A stretch of DNA of 33,913 bases from Candidatus Bathyarchaeota archaeon (lineage in GTDB: Archaea > Thermoproteota > Bathyarchaeia > Bathyarchaeales > Bathyarchaeaceae): NCBI GenBank assembly GCA_004376295.1, contig SOJZ01000005.1, forward strand, positions 1 through 33,913, read 5' to 3'. Under the pieces are notes generated by a model, which did no database searches, had not been told where the DNA came from, and worked only from the letters and a program-made list of their open reading frames with translations. This document shows positions 22,198 to 31,060 of the stretch, one piece after another. The first letter of the stretch is position 1, and each line of letters opens with the position of its first letter. Position numbers and translations under genes: made by a program.

Positions 22198-23442
22198 CTA
22201 TTTACTTTCAGCCTTAGACATCGTTTGTTCTTGCCATTCTAACGTCTCTTGCTGAACCTGCTGATCTAGCTGTATGGTTTCTTTCTCCACTCGCTTTCGC
22301 CACTCTTCAAGGATGTCCTCTGGCAACTTTGTGTGTTTTATAATGAATTTTCGGAACTCGTTGAGTTCCTGTCGGAGGCGACGAACCTCTTCCGTTGATG
22401 TTGTTTTTGTTGCTAAAGCTAATTTCAAGTGTAGTGGCGAGCCGCATCTCATGCAGTAGACTGCCGTATCCTCGTTCACAGTTTTACATCGAGCACAAGT
22501 GATTGGCTGAAACGTTGGCTCCATCTTTTCGTGGGGTTTTATGCCCGAAGCTCTCAGAATAGCGTCTACAGTGTCTTTGCCGTTGAGATGAACGTAAACT
22601 TTCGGCATTTTACTGTCTCTTGTCCACCCTGCAAAGTTTTTTAGACTTTGCTCGGTGATTTCAGTCGCTAACTGTGTCAGTCGCAAATGTCTTAGCCATT
22701 TTGGTGAAACCTTCTTCTTTATTCCTGCTCGCTTTGCTGCTTGGCTCAGAATACCACAGATATGATTGTATCTGATCCGTTGACCGTAAGTGTTGCGACC
22801 GAAGGATAGCCAGAGTGGTGCATCTGAGTTTTCTCTCTGTGGGTGGTCTTCCAGCCATCGTGCCAGATAGGTAGTTGTCTGGATTATCGGCAAGTTCCTA
22901 ACTCTAGTCTTAGATTCTTGGATGTAAAGGACAAAACCGTAGTCAGTGACCTCCACAGAACCCACGTTGAGACTAAGTAATTCCGCTGGTCGACATGCAG
23001 ATTCCCACAGTACAGCGATAATTGCTCTATTTCTAGAGTCTCCTGCACATTTGAGTAACTGTTTTAATTCCTCGTCGGTGAGCAACTCGTCCTTTGTGAT
23101 ATCATTTGTCGTAGCAGAAGATTTCACGGTTATCCACCTGACATTGTCAGGATATTGTCCTCTCTCTAAACCGTAGAGCCACCGATAGAAGCGTTTTAGC
23201 TGAATCTTCCTTAGTCCTCTGGTAGTCTTGGTCTCAATACTGTTTATGAATTCTCGGATTTCTTCCTTAGTTATCTCTTTGAACGGTTTTGGGTATTGTC
23301 GCGCAAACGTTTCAAGGTTAGATCGGTAATTGCTGATGGTTCCATCCGCCAAATCGTTAGCCCGCATTTCCTCTAAAAAGGAAGTGATATCCTTAGTTTG
23401 TGATTTAAGTAGTGATACATCCTTCTTTTTGAGTTTAAGCAC
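22198..23442 (-). CDS. Tyrosine recombinase with C-terminal zinc ribbon
   Basis: A 414-aa protein. The N-terminal SAM-like core-binding domain (about 10-110) precedes the catalytic domain: R151 in ESACRPAELL, K178 in ESKTRVRNLP, R251 in KWLRHLRLT (K248 where the HxxR histidine is usual), W273 in GWTRDSKMP and Y283 in VYVHL. After the catalytic domain comes a zinc ribbon, C316-x2-C319-x10-C330-x2-C333, then a coiled coil (about 345-410). The K for H change is common in archaeal recombinases. It should carry out integration or chromosome-type recombination. It lies at the right end, 116 bases before a host-type regulator, so it probably marks the element's right boundary. Confidence 0.88.
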   Translation of the reverse strand: MLKLKKKDVSLLKSQTKDITSFLEEMRANDLADGTISNYRSNLETFARQYPKPFKEITKEEIREFINSIETKTTRGLRKIQLKRFYRWLYGLERGQYPDNVRWITVKSSATTNDITKDELLTDEELKQLLKCAGDSRNRAIIAVLWESACRPAELLSLNVGSVEVTDYGFVLYIQESKTRVRNLPIIQTTTYLARWLEDHPQRENSDAPLWLSFGRNTYGQRIRYNHICGILSQAAKRAGIKKKVSPKWLRHLRLTQLATEITEQSLKNFAGWTRDSKMPKVYVHLNGKDTVDAILRASGIKPHEKMEPTFQPITCARCKTVNEDTAVYCMRCGSPLHLKLALATKTTSTEEVRRLRQELNEFRKFIIKHTKLPEDILEEWRKRVEKETIQLDQQVQQETLEWQEQTMSKAESK

Positions 23443-23558
23443 GTTTTTGCCCTCCGTTTTGATTGATAATTCAAAAGAGAGTTTATAAACTTTATTGTTG
23501 GAAGGAATATAAGCAATATTATTAAATTTCTAATTCTATAAATTATATAGGGTTCATT

Positions 23559-24578
23559 ATGGAAGCTAGAAGACTGCAACATATAAAGGGTGGAAGCTTT
23601 ACGTTATCCTTGCCCAAAGAATGGGTTGAAAGGCGAAAGCTTAAGCGGGGCGAGGAAATAGCTGTTTTCGAGGAAGAAGACGGATCGTTGAGGCTTTATC
23701 CCTTAAAAATGGAACGTGAGGAAACTGCGGAAGTTGTTTTGGCTTTAGAGAATTTTCCGGAAGTTAGGGCCCTCGAATACTGCATTGGAACATACTATAT
23801 ACAGGGTAGCAACAAAATCAGCATAACGTCGAAGAAGATGATTTCAGCAGACGTGAAAAAGAGACTGAAACTACTACGTATGGACTTGCCAGGAGTGGAA
23901 GTTGCTGAAGAAAGGTCTGATGCAATAAGTTTTCACGTAATAATTGGCCCAGCAGCCTTTTTGTTGGAATCACTTATAGAAAAGACTTCTTCCTTCTCAC
24001 TTCACTTACAAGAGGACGCTGTTAAATCCATTCTTGAGAACGATTTTCAGCTCGCCAGCGAAGTAATTGAAAGAAGTAAAGAGGCATTGAGGCATTATAG
24101 AATGACGATAAGACAGGTTGCCTTAGCAAGCTCTAGCAAAGCCATCGCGAGAAAGGTTGGGGTTAAGAACTGCCGTGAATGTGTTACTTTCGCCTTGATT
24201 GCCCGAGACTTGAACAGGCTTGTCTATCATTCCTCATCAATCGCAATGCATTTTCTCACCCTAAAGGGTAGAGCAAAGATAAATCGTGAAATGTTACGTA
24301 CAATAGAAGATATATCAGGCATCGTCCACGAGATGCAGAGAGATGCAGTCCAAGCCTTCCTGAAGAAGGATATTATGCTTGCAATAACAGTCATGGGAAA
24401 AATGACGAATGTTAAACGGAAGGAAAAAATGCTTCTAACAACCATTTTAAAGAGGGTTAAAGACGCTGACTTTGCAGTTGCTCTCAGTCATATCGCCCGC
24501 GACTTGAGGAGGATCGCTGGCTACTCAGTGGCTATAGCTGACGACGCCATGAACCGGACTTTGGCTCCAACACCCTAG
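23559..24578 (+). CDS. AbrB-PhoU phosphate-type regulator
   Basis: A 339-aa protein. An N-terminal AbrB/SpoVT swapped-hairpin DNA-binding domain (about 1-50; RLQHIKGGSFTLSLPKEWVERRKLKRGEEIAVF) precedes two PhoU-type three-helix repeats (about 115-225 and 235-330; VHEMQRDAVQAFLKKD and similar). Archaeal fusions of this type are annotated as phosphate uptake regulators, although no phosphate transport gene is nearby here. The ATG is preceded by an AT-rich TATA region (tattaaattt about 30 bases upstream) with no ribosome binding site, which fits a leaderless message. It is the first gene beyond the element. Whether it controls the benzoyl-CoA genes that follow is unknown. Confidence 0.8.
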   Translation: MEARRLQHIKGGSFTLSLPKEWVERRKLKRGEEIAVFEEEDGSLRLYPLKMEREETAEVVLALENFPEVRALEYCIGTYYIQGSNKISITSKKMISADVKKRLKLLRMDLPGVEVAEERSDAISFHVIIGPAAFLLESLIEKTSSFSLHLQEDAVKSILENDFQLASEVIERSKEALRHYRMTIRQVALASSSKAIARKVGVKNCRECVTFALIARDLNRLVYHSSSIAMHFLTLKGRAKINREMLRTIEDISGIVHEMQRDAVQAFLKKDIMLAITVMGKMTNVKRKEKMLLTTILKRVKDADFAVALSHIARDLRRIAGYSVAIADDAMNRTLAPTP

Positions 24579-24627
24579 GTTTTATATCGTAGGCCAAGAA
24601 TCATCTGCAATCAAGAGGAGAAATGAC

Positions 24628-25641
24628 ATGAAAGCCGCATTTTTTTATGGAGCAGGCCAACCATTAAAAATAGAGAATGTACCCACACCTGAAATCGGTC
24701 CAGAGGACGCCCTTATAAAGATAGCTGCCTGTGGAGTTTGCCACACAGACCTCCATTATTTGGAGGGAGTTCCAACATTCAAAAAGCCACCGCTGATTCT
24801 TGGTCACGAAGCCTCTGGAATAGTGACAAAGGTGGGTGAAAAGGTAACTAATGTTAAAGAAAACGACAGAGTACTTATTCCACCAGTCTTAACATGTGGC
24901 TCCTGCTATAACTGTCGAATTGGCCGTGAAAACCTCTGCAGAAACATCATTATGATTGGTAATAGCATAGATGGAGCCTACGCCGAATACACCAAAATTC
25001 CAGCCAAAGACCTGATTAAGTTGCCAACAGAAATCCCGTTGGAAGAAGCCTCGATAATTTCCGATGCTATGTCCACACCCTTCCACGCGTTAAAGAACCG
25101 AGCTAATCTTCGACCCGGCGACTCTGTGGTGATCTACGGTGTTGGTGGAGTTGGTTTGAATGCTGTTCAAATAGCAGCTGCATTAGGAGCCTTTGTGATT
25201 GCCGTTGACAAGGTTGAAGAGAAACTGCAGCATGCAAGGAAGCTGGGGGCTTCTGAAACGATTAATGTTGATGTTGAAAATCCGGTAAAGGCTGTTAGAA
25301 GGATTACCGGTGGCGGGGCTGACGTGGCCGTTGAGGCTATCGGCATCCCAGAGGTTATGCGAATGGCCTATAACAGTGTTAGATGGGGCGGTCGTGTGGT
25401 TATTGTGGGCTACAGTCACAAAGACCTTACTATTAGTGCTGCACGCTTGATGTTTAGGGAGATAGAAGTTTATGGTTCCTTGGGTTGTAGAATAGTTGAT
25501 TTTCCGCCTCTTATCGACATGGTTCGCAGAGGAAAACTGAAACTTCTTGTTTCAAACAAGATGCCGCTTGACCAGATAAATGAAGCCTTAGAAATGCTTA
25601 AAAAGGGAAAAATCAAAACAAGGGCAATTGTTATTCCTTAG
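24628..25641 (+). CDS. bzdX: Zinc alcohol dehydrogenase, BzdX-like 6-hydroxycyclohexenecarbonyl-CoA dehydrogenase
   Basis: A 337-aa medium-chain dehydrogenase. Catalytic zinc ligands: C38 (GVCHTD), H60 and E61 (GHEASG). The structural zinc loop C90-x2-C93-x2-C96-x7-C104 is complete. The Rossmann GVGGVG lies at about 176-181 and binds NAD(H). Next to bzdW and bzdN-V it most likely oxidises 6-hydroxycyclohex-1-ene-1-carbonyl-CoA to the 6-oxo compound (BzdX/Had). Other alcohol substrates cannot be excluded from sequence alone. A GAGGAG ribosome binding site and a TATA-like TTTATAT (about 24582) precede the ATG. It ends one base from the convergent bzdW. Confidence 0.72.
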   Translation: MKAAFFYGAGQPLKIENVPTPEIGPEDALIKIAACGVCHTDLHYLEGVPTFKKPPLILGHEASGIVTKVGEKVTNVKENDRVLIPPVLTCGSCYNCRIGRENLCRNIIMIGNSIDGAYAEYTKIPAKDLIKLPTEIPLEEASIISDAMSTPFHALKNRANLRPGDSVVIYGVGGVGLNAVQIAAALGAFVIAVDKVEEKLQHARKLGASETINVDVENPVKAVRRITGGGADVAVEAIGIPEVMRMAYNSVRWGGRVVIVGYSHKDLTISAARLMFREIEVYGSLGCRIVDFPPLIDMVRRGKLKLLVSNKMPLDQINEALEMLKKGKIKTRAIVIP

Positions 25642-25642
25642 G

Positions 25643-26416
25643 TTATTTTCCCTTCCACACGGGTTTCCTTTTTTCCAGAAAGGCCTTTAGACCTTCAACA
25701 GCATCCTCAGTTTTAATTAATCTGTCTAAATAGATGGTAGTTACACCGTCTAAAGCTTCTTTGAAATCTTTGTTTAAGCCTTGGTAAACTGCCATTCTAA
25801 TTAGTTTAAGGATGACCGAGCTTTTCTGTTTAAATGTCTGAACTAGTTTGTTGACAGCCTCTTCAAGTTCTGTTGAGGGGAAAACTTCGTTTATTAGGCC
25901 TATTTGTTTTGCTTCTGCTGCTGTTATGGTGTCTCCAGTGAAGATTATTTCTAGGGCTTTTTTTCTGCCAATTATCCTCGGCAAAAGTACAGTCGCAACG
26001 GTTGGTATTGCCCCAACCATGACTTCTTGCTGTCCAAACTGGGCGTCTTCAGAGACTAAAACTATGTCACAAGCAGATGCCAGTTCGCATCCTCCTCCAA
26101 AGGCAAACCCTCGCACTGCTGCTATTGTTGGCTTGTTGACTTCAGCAAGTAGGTGGAAAACTCTGTGGAAGGATTCTAGTGTTTCTTTGATTTTGTCTGG
26201 GAAATGGGCTTCTATTTCCACGCCAGCTGAAAAGGCTTTTTCTCCAGCGCCCGCAATCACCAAAACTTTGATGCCGTCGTCTTTCCCAACATCTTCCAAG
26301 GCTTTAGCGATTTCCCGCAAAGTTTCAACATTTAAAATGTTAAGTGGCGGACGATTTATGACTATTTTTGCAACCTCGCCATTTTTCTCGTAAATTATGT
26401 TCTTAAATTCTTCCAT
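25643..26416 (-). CDS. bzdW: Enoyl-CoA hydratase family, BzdW/Dch-like cyclohexadienecarbonyl-CoA hydratase
   Basis: A 257-aa crotonase-fold enzyme. The CoA-binding and oxyanion-hole strand FSAGVEIEAH (62-71) and the GGGCELASACD motif (107-117) are intact; FGQQEVMVGAIPTVATVLLPR fits the cyclohexa-1,5-diene-1-carbonyl-CoA hydratase branch, as do PPLNILN and the ...PDK... segment after the SAGV motif. It should hydrate the dienoyl-CoA formed by benzoyl-CoA reductase. It is on the strand opposite to the other genes, convergent with bzdX and divergent from bzdN, sharing with the latter a region with a perfect inverted repeat. The substrate is inferred from context and motif resemblance. Confidence 0.72.
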   Translation of the reverse strand: MEEFKNIIYEKNGEVAKIVINRPPLNILNVETLREIAKALEDVGKDDGIKVLVIAGAGEKAFSAGVEIEAHFPDKIKETLESFHRVFHLLAEVNKPTIAAVRGFAFGGGCELASACDIVLVSEDAQFGQQEVMVGAIPTVATVLLPRIIGRKKALEIIFTGDTITAAEAKQIGLINEVFPSTELEEAVNKLVQTFKQKSSVILKLIRMAVYQGLNKDFKEALDGVTTIYLDRLIKTEDAVEGLKAFLEKRKPVWKGK

Positions 26417-26482
26417 CCTTCACTCACCTTCGAGTCTGCAATCTTCATTTCTACGATATATAAATTTGCGTTCATTTGAATT

Positions 26483-26510
26483 AAATATAAATATCAAACT
26501 ATTTATATTT
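26483..26510. promoter_or_regulatory. Perfect 11-bp inverted repeat between bzdW and bzdN
   Basis: AAATATAAATA, six bases, then TATTTATATTT. It lies 40 bases before the bzdN start and 67 before bzdW. TATA-like boxes for the two directions flank it (TTATATAG at about 26523; TTTATATATC on the minus strand at about 26456). A dimeric regulator or paired TATA boxes could use it. Confidence 0.55.
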
Positions 26511-26549
26511 GAAAGAAGAAAATTATATAGGGAATAGAGAGGAATCACG

Positions 26550-27692
26550 TTGTCGGAAGAAGTATTGGAATCCTTTAGGGAATGGATAGATAATAGGCAT
26601 GAGTATGCAAGAGCTTGGAAGGAAAAGACTGGAAATAAAGTTGTTGGTTATTTCTGTACCTATGTGCCTGAAGAGATTCTGTATGCAGCAAACATCTTAC
26701 CTGTCAGAATTTTAGGCAGCCATGAACCTCCCACCGTCACAGAACCCTATATCTTTGCCATGTTTTGCCACCTTTGCAGAGATTGCTTAGCTCAGGGACT
26801 TAAAGGAAGATTCGATTACCTCGATGGAATTGTAGAGGGCCAGTCATGTCTACACTTAAGGCAAGCCTTCAACGCTTGGAGACTTCACATCCCCACAGAC
26901 TTCGCATATTACATTTACGTACCCCACGGGATTCAAAATCCTCATGCAATTCCATACCTCACTCAAGAACTTGCTAAGTTCAAGAAAGCCCTTGAAGATT
27001 GGACTGGGAAGAAGATAACCAATGAGGATTTGGATAAGGGAATAAGAATTATGAACAGAAACAGGGAGCTAATGCGAAAAGTTTACGAATACAGAAAGCT
27101 GGACAATCCGAAAATCACTGGTTTAGAAGCCATGGAAATGGTTCTCTCAAGCCAAATGGCCGACAAGGAGGAACACAGCAAGCTCTTAGAAAAGCTTTTG
27201 CAGGAATTGCCAAGTCGACAGCTTAACCGCAACCCTGGGGTTAGACTCATGATTGTTGGAAGCGAGGACGACGACAGAGTCTTCATGAGGAACGTTGAAG
27301 CAATAGGGGCAACCTTTGTGGTTGATGAACACTGCACGGGATCCAGATACATCTGGGACGACGTAGTTCCCAATGAAAAAGACAGATTACTTGCCATTGC
27401 CTCCCGCTACGTCAAAAGGGTTCCATGTCCCAGCAAGGACTGGCCCGAATTCACAAGAGTCAACCACGCCGTCAAGCTTGCCAAGGACTTCAACGTTCAA
27501 GGAGCATTGGTGATTCAAAACAAGTTCTGCGATCCGCATGGAATTGAAATCCCACCATTGAAAGACGCCCTAAAGCAGATTGGTGTTCAAACTTATCCCC
27601 TTGAGTTTGACGTTACTGTTCCGTGGGGACAATTTCGAACCAGAGTTGAAGCCTTTCTTGAAACTTTAACAGGATTGGATGAACTCTTCTAA
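26550..27692 (+). CDS. bzdN: Benzoyl-CoA reductase subunit, BzdN/BcrC-like (HgdB family)
   Basis: A 380-aa protein of the HgdB/BcrC family. Conserved cysteines C36 (YFCTYVPEE), C73, C76 and C79 (FCHLCRDC) and C100 (GQSCLH) are candidates for [4Fe-4S] ligation. With BzdO it forms the substrate-reducing half that takes two electrons to benzoyl-CoA using an ATP-activated low-potential cluster. The start is TTG with GAGAGG shortly upstream. Its stop is 12 bases before bzdO, as expected for co-translated partners. The order N-O-P-Q-M-V matches the Azoarcus-type cluster more closely than the Thauera order. Subtype is inferred from gene order and length. Confidence 0.82.
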   Translation: MSEEVLESFREWIDNRHEYARAWKEKTGNKVVGYFCTYVPEEILYAANILPVRILGSHEPPTVTEPYIFAMFCHLCRDCLAQGLKGRFDYLDGIVEGQSCLHLRQAFNAWRLHIPTDFAYYIYVPHGIQNPHAIPYLTQELAKFKKALEDWTGKKITNEDLDKGIRIMNRNRELMRKVYEYRKLDNPKITGLEAMEMVLSSQMADKEEHSKLLEKLLQELPSRQLNRNPGVRLMIVGSEDDDRVFMRNVEAIGATFVVDEHCTGSRYIWDDVVPNEKDRLLAIASRYVKRVPCPSKDWPEFTRVNHAVKLAKDFNVQGALVIQNKFCDPHGIEIPPLKDALKQIGVQTYPLEFDVTVPWGQFRTRVEAFLETLTGLDELF

Positions 27693-27704
27693 GGAGACAT
27701 ATGA

Positions 27705-29042
27705 ATGACTCAAGTTAAAGAATATCCAACAGAACCATTGAGAATTTGGGACGAAGCCAAACAGCTCAGGAGAAAATATTATGAGGATTATCTGAACGCT
27801 CATGAGCGTGGAGGACTCCGATGGGCAGGTGGCGCATGGTCCTTCAGCGCCATACCAGCCGGCCTAGGCGAGGACGTTCACTGCATAACAGGAGAACCTC
27901 ACGGAGCCACGATAGCCTTCTTCAAAGACTTCACAGCCAAATGCCACGAAGCCACCGAAGCAGCAGGCTTTCCACGCACACTCTGCGCCTACATGAGAAA
28001 CTATTGGGGCTCCATTTTACTCGACAAATACATTCTTGCTGATGGGACAGTGGTTGATGAACATCCAGTTCCAGACTTCATATGGCAGGATCACATCTGT
28101 TGCAGCCATGGAAAATGGTATCAAGTTGCCAAGTGGCTTGAGGAAAAGAAGGGTAGAAAAGTCCCAATGTATTGTGTAGATGTTTCGGTTGGTTACCCGG
28201 TGGATAAACCCCTCGAAGAATACAAGATAAACTATATTGTTCAGCAACTAAACGACGGAATTGAATGGCTAGAGAAGATTACTGGAAGAATGTACGACGA
28301 TAGACTTCTTTGTGAGGCTGTTTGGAACGAGATGAGGGCAACAAGGCTCTGGGCTGAAATCTGCACCTTAAACCAAGCCGTTCCAGCGCCGTTGGATGAG
28401 AAATCTATGTATGCACTTTATGTTATGGGAACGCTTATGAAGCATCGACCCGAATGTGTTGCCTTTTATGAGAAGCTGAAAGCTGAGGTTGAGGACAGAG
28501 TCCAAAGGGGGATAGCGGCGGTCGCCAACGAAAGATTCAGGGTGATTACCGACACCCAGCCTCCATGGGGTTTCCTAAAGATTTTCAGGGAAATGGAGAA
28601 ATACGGGGTCGTCTCAATTGGCTCCCTCTATACCTATGGACTGATTGGAATGTGGAAGTACCGCCCAGACGGAACATGGGCCCCAAAAGAGCTTCCGCTG
28701 AGAAAACCACAGACAAGAGAAGAAGCGGTAAGAACGATTGTTGAATGGACTGTTGATAGGCCTGAGTGGGCACACTTCTACGTGCCAGAAGCAAAAACAA
28801 AGATGATAATAAACATTGTAAAACAGTGGAAGGTTGACGCAGTCTTACTCCACTACAATAGAGGCTGCGAAGGTCTGAGCGTCCACATAGCTGAGAATCG
28901 TCACGGTCTACAAGAAGCTGGCGTGCCAGTCTTCCCCTTTGAGGGAAACATGGGCGACGAACGAGAATTCGATTTCCCAGGAACCCTAGCACGCCTGACT
29001 ACCTACTTCGAGAGCATGGGACTGAAGAAACTGAGGGAATAG
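27705..29042 (+). CDS. bzdO: Benzoyl-CoA reductase subunit, BzdO/BcrB-like
   Basis: A 445-aa HgdB-family protein, the partner of BzdN. C94 in LCAYMRNYWG, C132-C133 in HICCSHG and the cysteine of HYNRGCEGLS near the C-terminus are probable Fe-S or active-site ligands. WGFLKIFREMEKYGVVSIGSLYTYG is characteristic of the BcrB/BzdO branch. The heterodimer with BzdN carries the benzoyl-CoA site. GGAGAC lies nine bases before the ATG. The stop is 13 bases before bzdP. It differs from class II (BamB) reductases, which carry tungsten cofactor and have no sequence similarity to it. Confidence 0.85.
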   Translation: MTQVKEYPTEPLRIWDEAKQLRRKYYEDYLNAHERGGLRWAGGAWSFSAIPAGLGEDVHCITGEPHGATIAFFKDFTAKCHEATEAAGFPRTLCAYMRNYWGSILLDKYILADGTVVDEHPVPDFIWQDHICCSHGKWYQVAKWLEEKKGRKVPMYCVDVSVGYPVDKPLEEYKINYIVQQLNDGIEWLEKITGRMYDDRLLCEAVWNEMRATRLWAEICTLNQAVPAPLDEKSMYALYVMGTLMKHRPECVAFYEKLKAEVEDRVQRGIAAVANERFRVITDTQPPWGFLKIFREMEKYGVVSIGSLYTYGLIGMWKYRPDGTWAPKELPLRKPQTREEAVRTIVEWTVDRPEWAHFYVPEAKTKMIINIVKQWKVDAVLLHYNRGCEGLSVHIAENRHGLQEAGVPVFPFEGNMGDEREFDFPGTLARLTTYFESMGLKKLRE

Positions 29043-29055
29043 AGGGAATTGGAAA

Positions 29056-29850
29056 ATGATAACAGCTGGAGTAGATGTCGGAGCAAAATACATGAAGATA
29101 GTGCTCCTTGAAGACGGAAAAAACGTCCTGAAAAGAGCCAACGGCATCGTCGGATTCGACATCGTGAAATCCGCAACCGAAGTTTTCGAGAAAGCCTTAC
29201 TCGATGTGGGCTTGAAACGTGATCAGATTATTCGGGTTACAGCCACGGGGATGGGAAGAAAAGCCGTCCACAAGAAACCCCCAGTGAAACCTGGAGAAAT
29301 AGTGCCAGACGTTATCGCCGATGCAAAGGGAACTTACCATCTTGTGCCAGCAGTGAGAACTGTCATTGATGTTGGAGCTGAAGAAGGAAGAGGCGTAAAA
29401 GTGGGTGAAAACGGGAAGGTAAAGGACTTCGTTATTAATGAAAGATGTGCTGCTGGGGCTGGGACCTTCATAGAAACTATGGCTAGGGCCTTAGAAGTAG
29501 GCGTTGAGGATATGGGGCTTCTTGCACTGAAAGCCACGAAAGCTATACCAATGAATGCGCAGTGTTGTGTTTTCGCCGAATCAGAGGTTGTAACTCTTAT
29601 TCACTCAAAGGTTTCAAAGGAGGACATATCAAAGGCAATACATGACGCTATGGCTGGTAGAATAGCCTCAATGGTCCTAAGAATAGGCGTAGAAAAAGAA
29701 GTAGTCCTAATTGGAGGCGTAGCCCGAAACCCGGGGTTCTTGCCGCCTCTGAAAAAGGAGTTGAACACAGAAGTAATTGTTCCTGAACATCCTCAATATG
29801 TGGGCGCCCTTGGGGCGGCTTTGCTTGCATTTGAGATGGAGGGAAAATAG
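29056..29850 (+). CDS. bzdP: ATPase-activator subunit, BzdP/BcrA-like (ASKHA)
   Basis: A 264-aa BadF/BadG/HgdC-family ATPase. GVDVGAKYMKIVL is the phosphate-1 loop; VIDVGAEEGRG the phosphate-2 region; ERCAAGAGTF gives C131; AQCCVFAESE gives C170 and C171. The two cysteine sites from each of two subunits hold a bridging [4Fe-4S] cluster. ATP hydrolysis here powers electron transfer into the BzdNO pair. Unlike the ~438-aa Thauera BcrA, this is the short form expected in Bzd-type enzymes, and bzdQ supplies the partner. The ATG follows a GGGAATTGG site, and the stop directly precedes the bzdQ start. Confidence 0.82.
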   Translation: MITAGVDVGAKYMKIVLLEDGKNVLKRANGIVGFDIVKSATEVFEKALLDVGLKRDQIIRVTATGMGRKAVHKKPPVKPGEIVPDVIADAKGTYHLVPAVRTVIDVGAEEGRGVKVGENGKVKDFVINERCAAGAGTFIETMARALEVGVEDMGLLALKATKAIPMNAQCCVFAESEVVTLIHSKVSKEDISKAIHDAMAGRIASMVLRIGVEKEVVLIGGVARNPGFLPPLKKELNTEVIVPEHPQYVGALGAALLAFEMEGK

Positions 29851-30732
29851 ATGAGTGAAAAATCTAAAGAGTTTTGGCGGTGGCGAGAATATAGGCACAC
29901 GATGCCTGACATGGATTGGCACGGTGCAAAGATGGTTACAGCTGGTGTTGACATAGGTTCTGTGGGCAGCAAAACCGTCATCATGCTTGACGGGGAACTT
30001 TACGCTTACTCGGTTATGAGAACAGGTGGAGTAAGCGAAGAAACAGCGATTAGAGTGATGAATTGGGCTCTTGAGGAAACAGGCCTGAAAACCAAAAACG
30101 TTCACTGTATCGTTGGCACTGGCTATGGCAGAGTGAATGTTCCCTTTGCCAAGAGAACAATAACGGAGATCGCTTGCCATGCACGGGGAGCCCATTACAT
30201 TTACGGACCAACAGTTCGAACAGTGCTTGACATTGGAGGGCAAGACTGCAAGGCCATCAGATGCGACGAAAGAGGGAAGGTCATGTCCTTCCTCATGAAC
30301 GACAAGTGTGCAGCTGGGACCGGAAGGGGTCTCGAAGTCTTCGCTGACCTGATTAGAGTTCCAATTGAGGAGCTTGGGAAAGCTTCACTAAACGTCGAAA
30401 AAGAACCCCCGCCAGTTAGTAACACATGCGTGATTTTTGCGAAAGCTGAATCTGTGGCTCTACTTCGTCAAGGATGGCAGAAAGAGAAGGTTGCAGCAGC
30501 CTACCACCTCGCCATGGTTAACCGAATAATCGACTTGCTGACAAGGGTTGGAATCGAAAAAGACTTCGTAGTTACGGGCGGAGTTGCAAAGAACACTGGC
30601 ATAGTTTCTAGGCTGGAGAGAAATCTTGGGATCAAATCTCTTGAGCCCAAGTTGGACCCGATTCTGGCGGGAGCCATGGGCGCTGCGTTGTTCGCCAAGG
30701 CGCTTTATGAGAAGCAGTTAGGCTTGCGTTGA
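29851..30732 (+). CDS. bzdQ: ATPase-activator subunit, BzdQ/BcrD-like (ASKHA)
   Basis: A 293-aa member of the same family as bzdP. The N-terminal FWRWREYRH motif precedes the GVDIGSVGSKTVI loop; TVLDIGGQDCKAIR follows; DKCAAGTGRGLEV gives C153; and SNTCVIFAKAES gives C193. The W-R-W N-terminal extension is a feature I associate with BzdQ. The bzdPQ heterodimer would share one bridging Fe-S cluster and couple two ATP to each electron transferred. It starts on the base after the bzdP stop, so the two are translated together. Substrate range follows from the cluster rather than from this subunit. Confidence 0.82.
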   Translation: MSEKSKEFWRWREYRHTMPDMDWHGAKMVTAGVDIGSVGSKTVIMLDGELYAYSVMRTGGVSEETAIRVMNWALEETGLKTKNVHCIVGTGYGRVNVPFAKRTITEIACHARGAHYIYGPTVRTVLDIGGQDCKAIRCDERGKVMSFLMNDKCAAGTGRGLEVFADLIRVPIEELGKASLNVEKEPPPVSNTCVIFAKAESVALLRQGWQKEKVAAAYHLAMVNRIIDLLTRVGIEKDFVVTGGVAKNTGIVSRLERNLGIKSLEPKLDPILAGAMGAALFAKALYEKQLGLR

Positions 30733-30748
30733 GAAAGGGAGTGACGAG

Positions 30749-31033
30749 ATGCAGGCTCATTATGGATATAAGGATGGTTCCGGAGACTACTTCATCATCA
30801 TTGACACTGACAAATGCAACGGCTGCGGAAAATGCGTCGAAGCATGCCCCCATGGCGTTCTGGAACTGATCGAAAACGAATTCGATATTGAAGGAGGATT
30901 AATGGCGGCGGTAACAGAAGAACATCGCAAAAAGATCAAGTACACCTGTGGACCTTGCAAACCCGTTAGCGGTGAAAGAAAGCTTCCATGCGTCCTAGCA
31001 TGCGAACCTAAGGCAATAACACACTCTTGGTAG
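30749..31033 (+). CDS. bzdM: Ferredoxin-type protein, BzdM-like
   Basis: A 94-aa Fe-S protein. The first cluster motif is complete: C23-x2-C26-x2-C29-x3-C33-P. A second set, C67-x2-C70-x10-C81-x3-C85, has a widened gap (GPCKPVSGERKLPCVLAC), so it resembles a modified second [4Fe-4S] site. It is placed between the activase and the flavoprotein, so it probably carries electrons between them, as BzdM does. GGGAGTGACGAG precedes the ATG. The next gene starts 27 bases after its stop and may depend on it for translation. The unusual spacing is atypical of classical 2[4Fe-4S] ferredoxins. Confidence 0.75.
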   Translation: MQAHYGYKDGSGDYFIIIDTDKCNGCGKCVEACPHGVLELIENEFDIEGGLMAAVTEEHRKKIKYTCGPCKPVSGERKLPCVLACEPKAITHSW

Positions 31034-31060
31034 GGAAAAACCATCCCCTCTGCAAAACTC

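Larger units (their letters stand above)
5641..23442. mobile_element. Integrated virus- or plasmid-like element (approximate limits)
   Basis: About 17.8 kb, mostly minus-strand, bracketed by two tyrosine recombinase genes (6144-7004 and 22198-23442). It holds replication-type AAA+ genes, small zinc-binding and DNA-binding proteins, surface proteins and predicted nucleases, and almost lacks the TGCATGCA repeat of the flanking DNA. The left operon includes the broken gene to about 5420, so the left end may lie there. The right end lies between 23442 and the regulator gene at 23559. I could not find flanking attachment repeats or a tRNA target by eye. One element or two adjacent ones are both possible. 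Confidence 0.65.
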
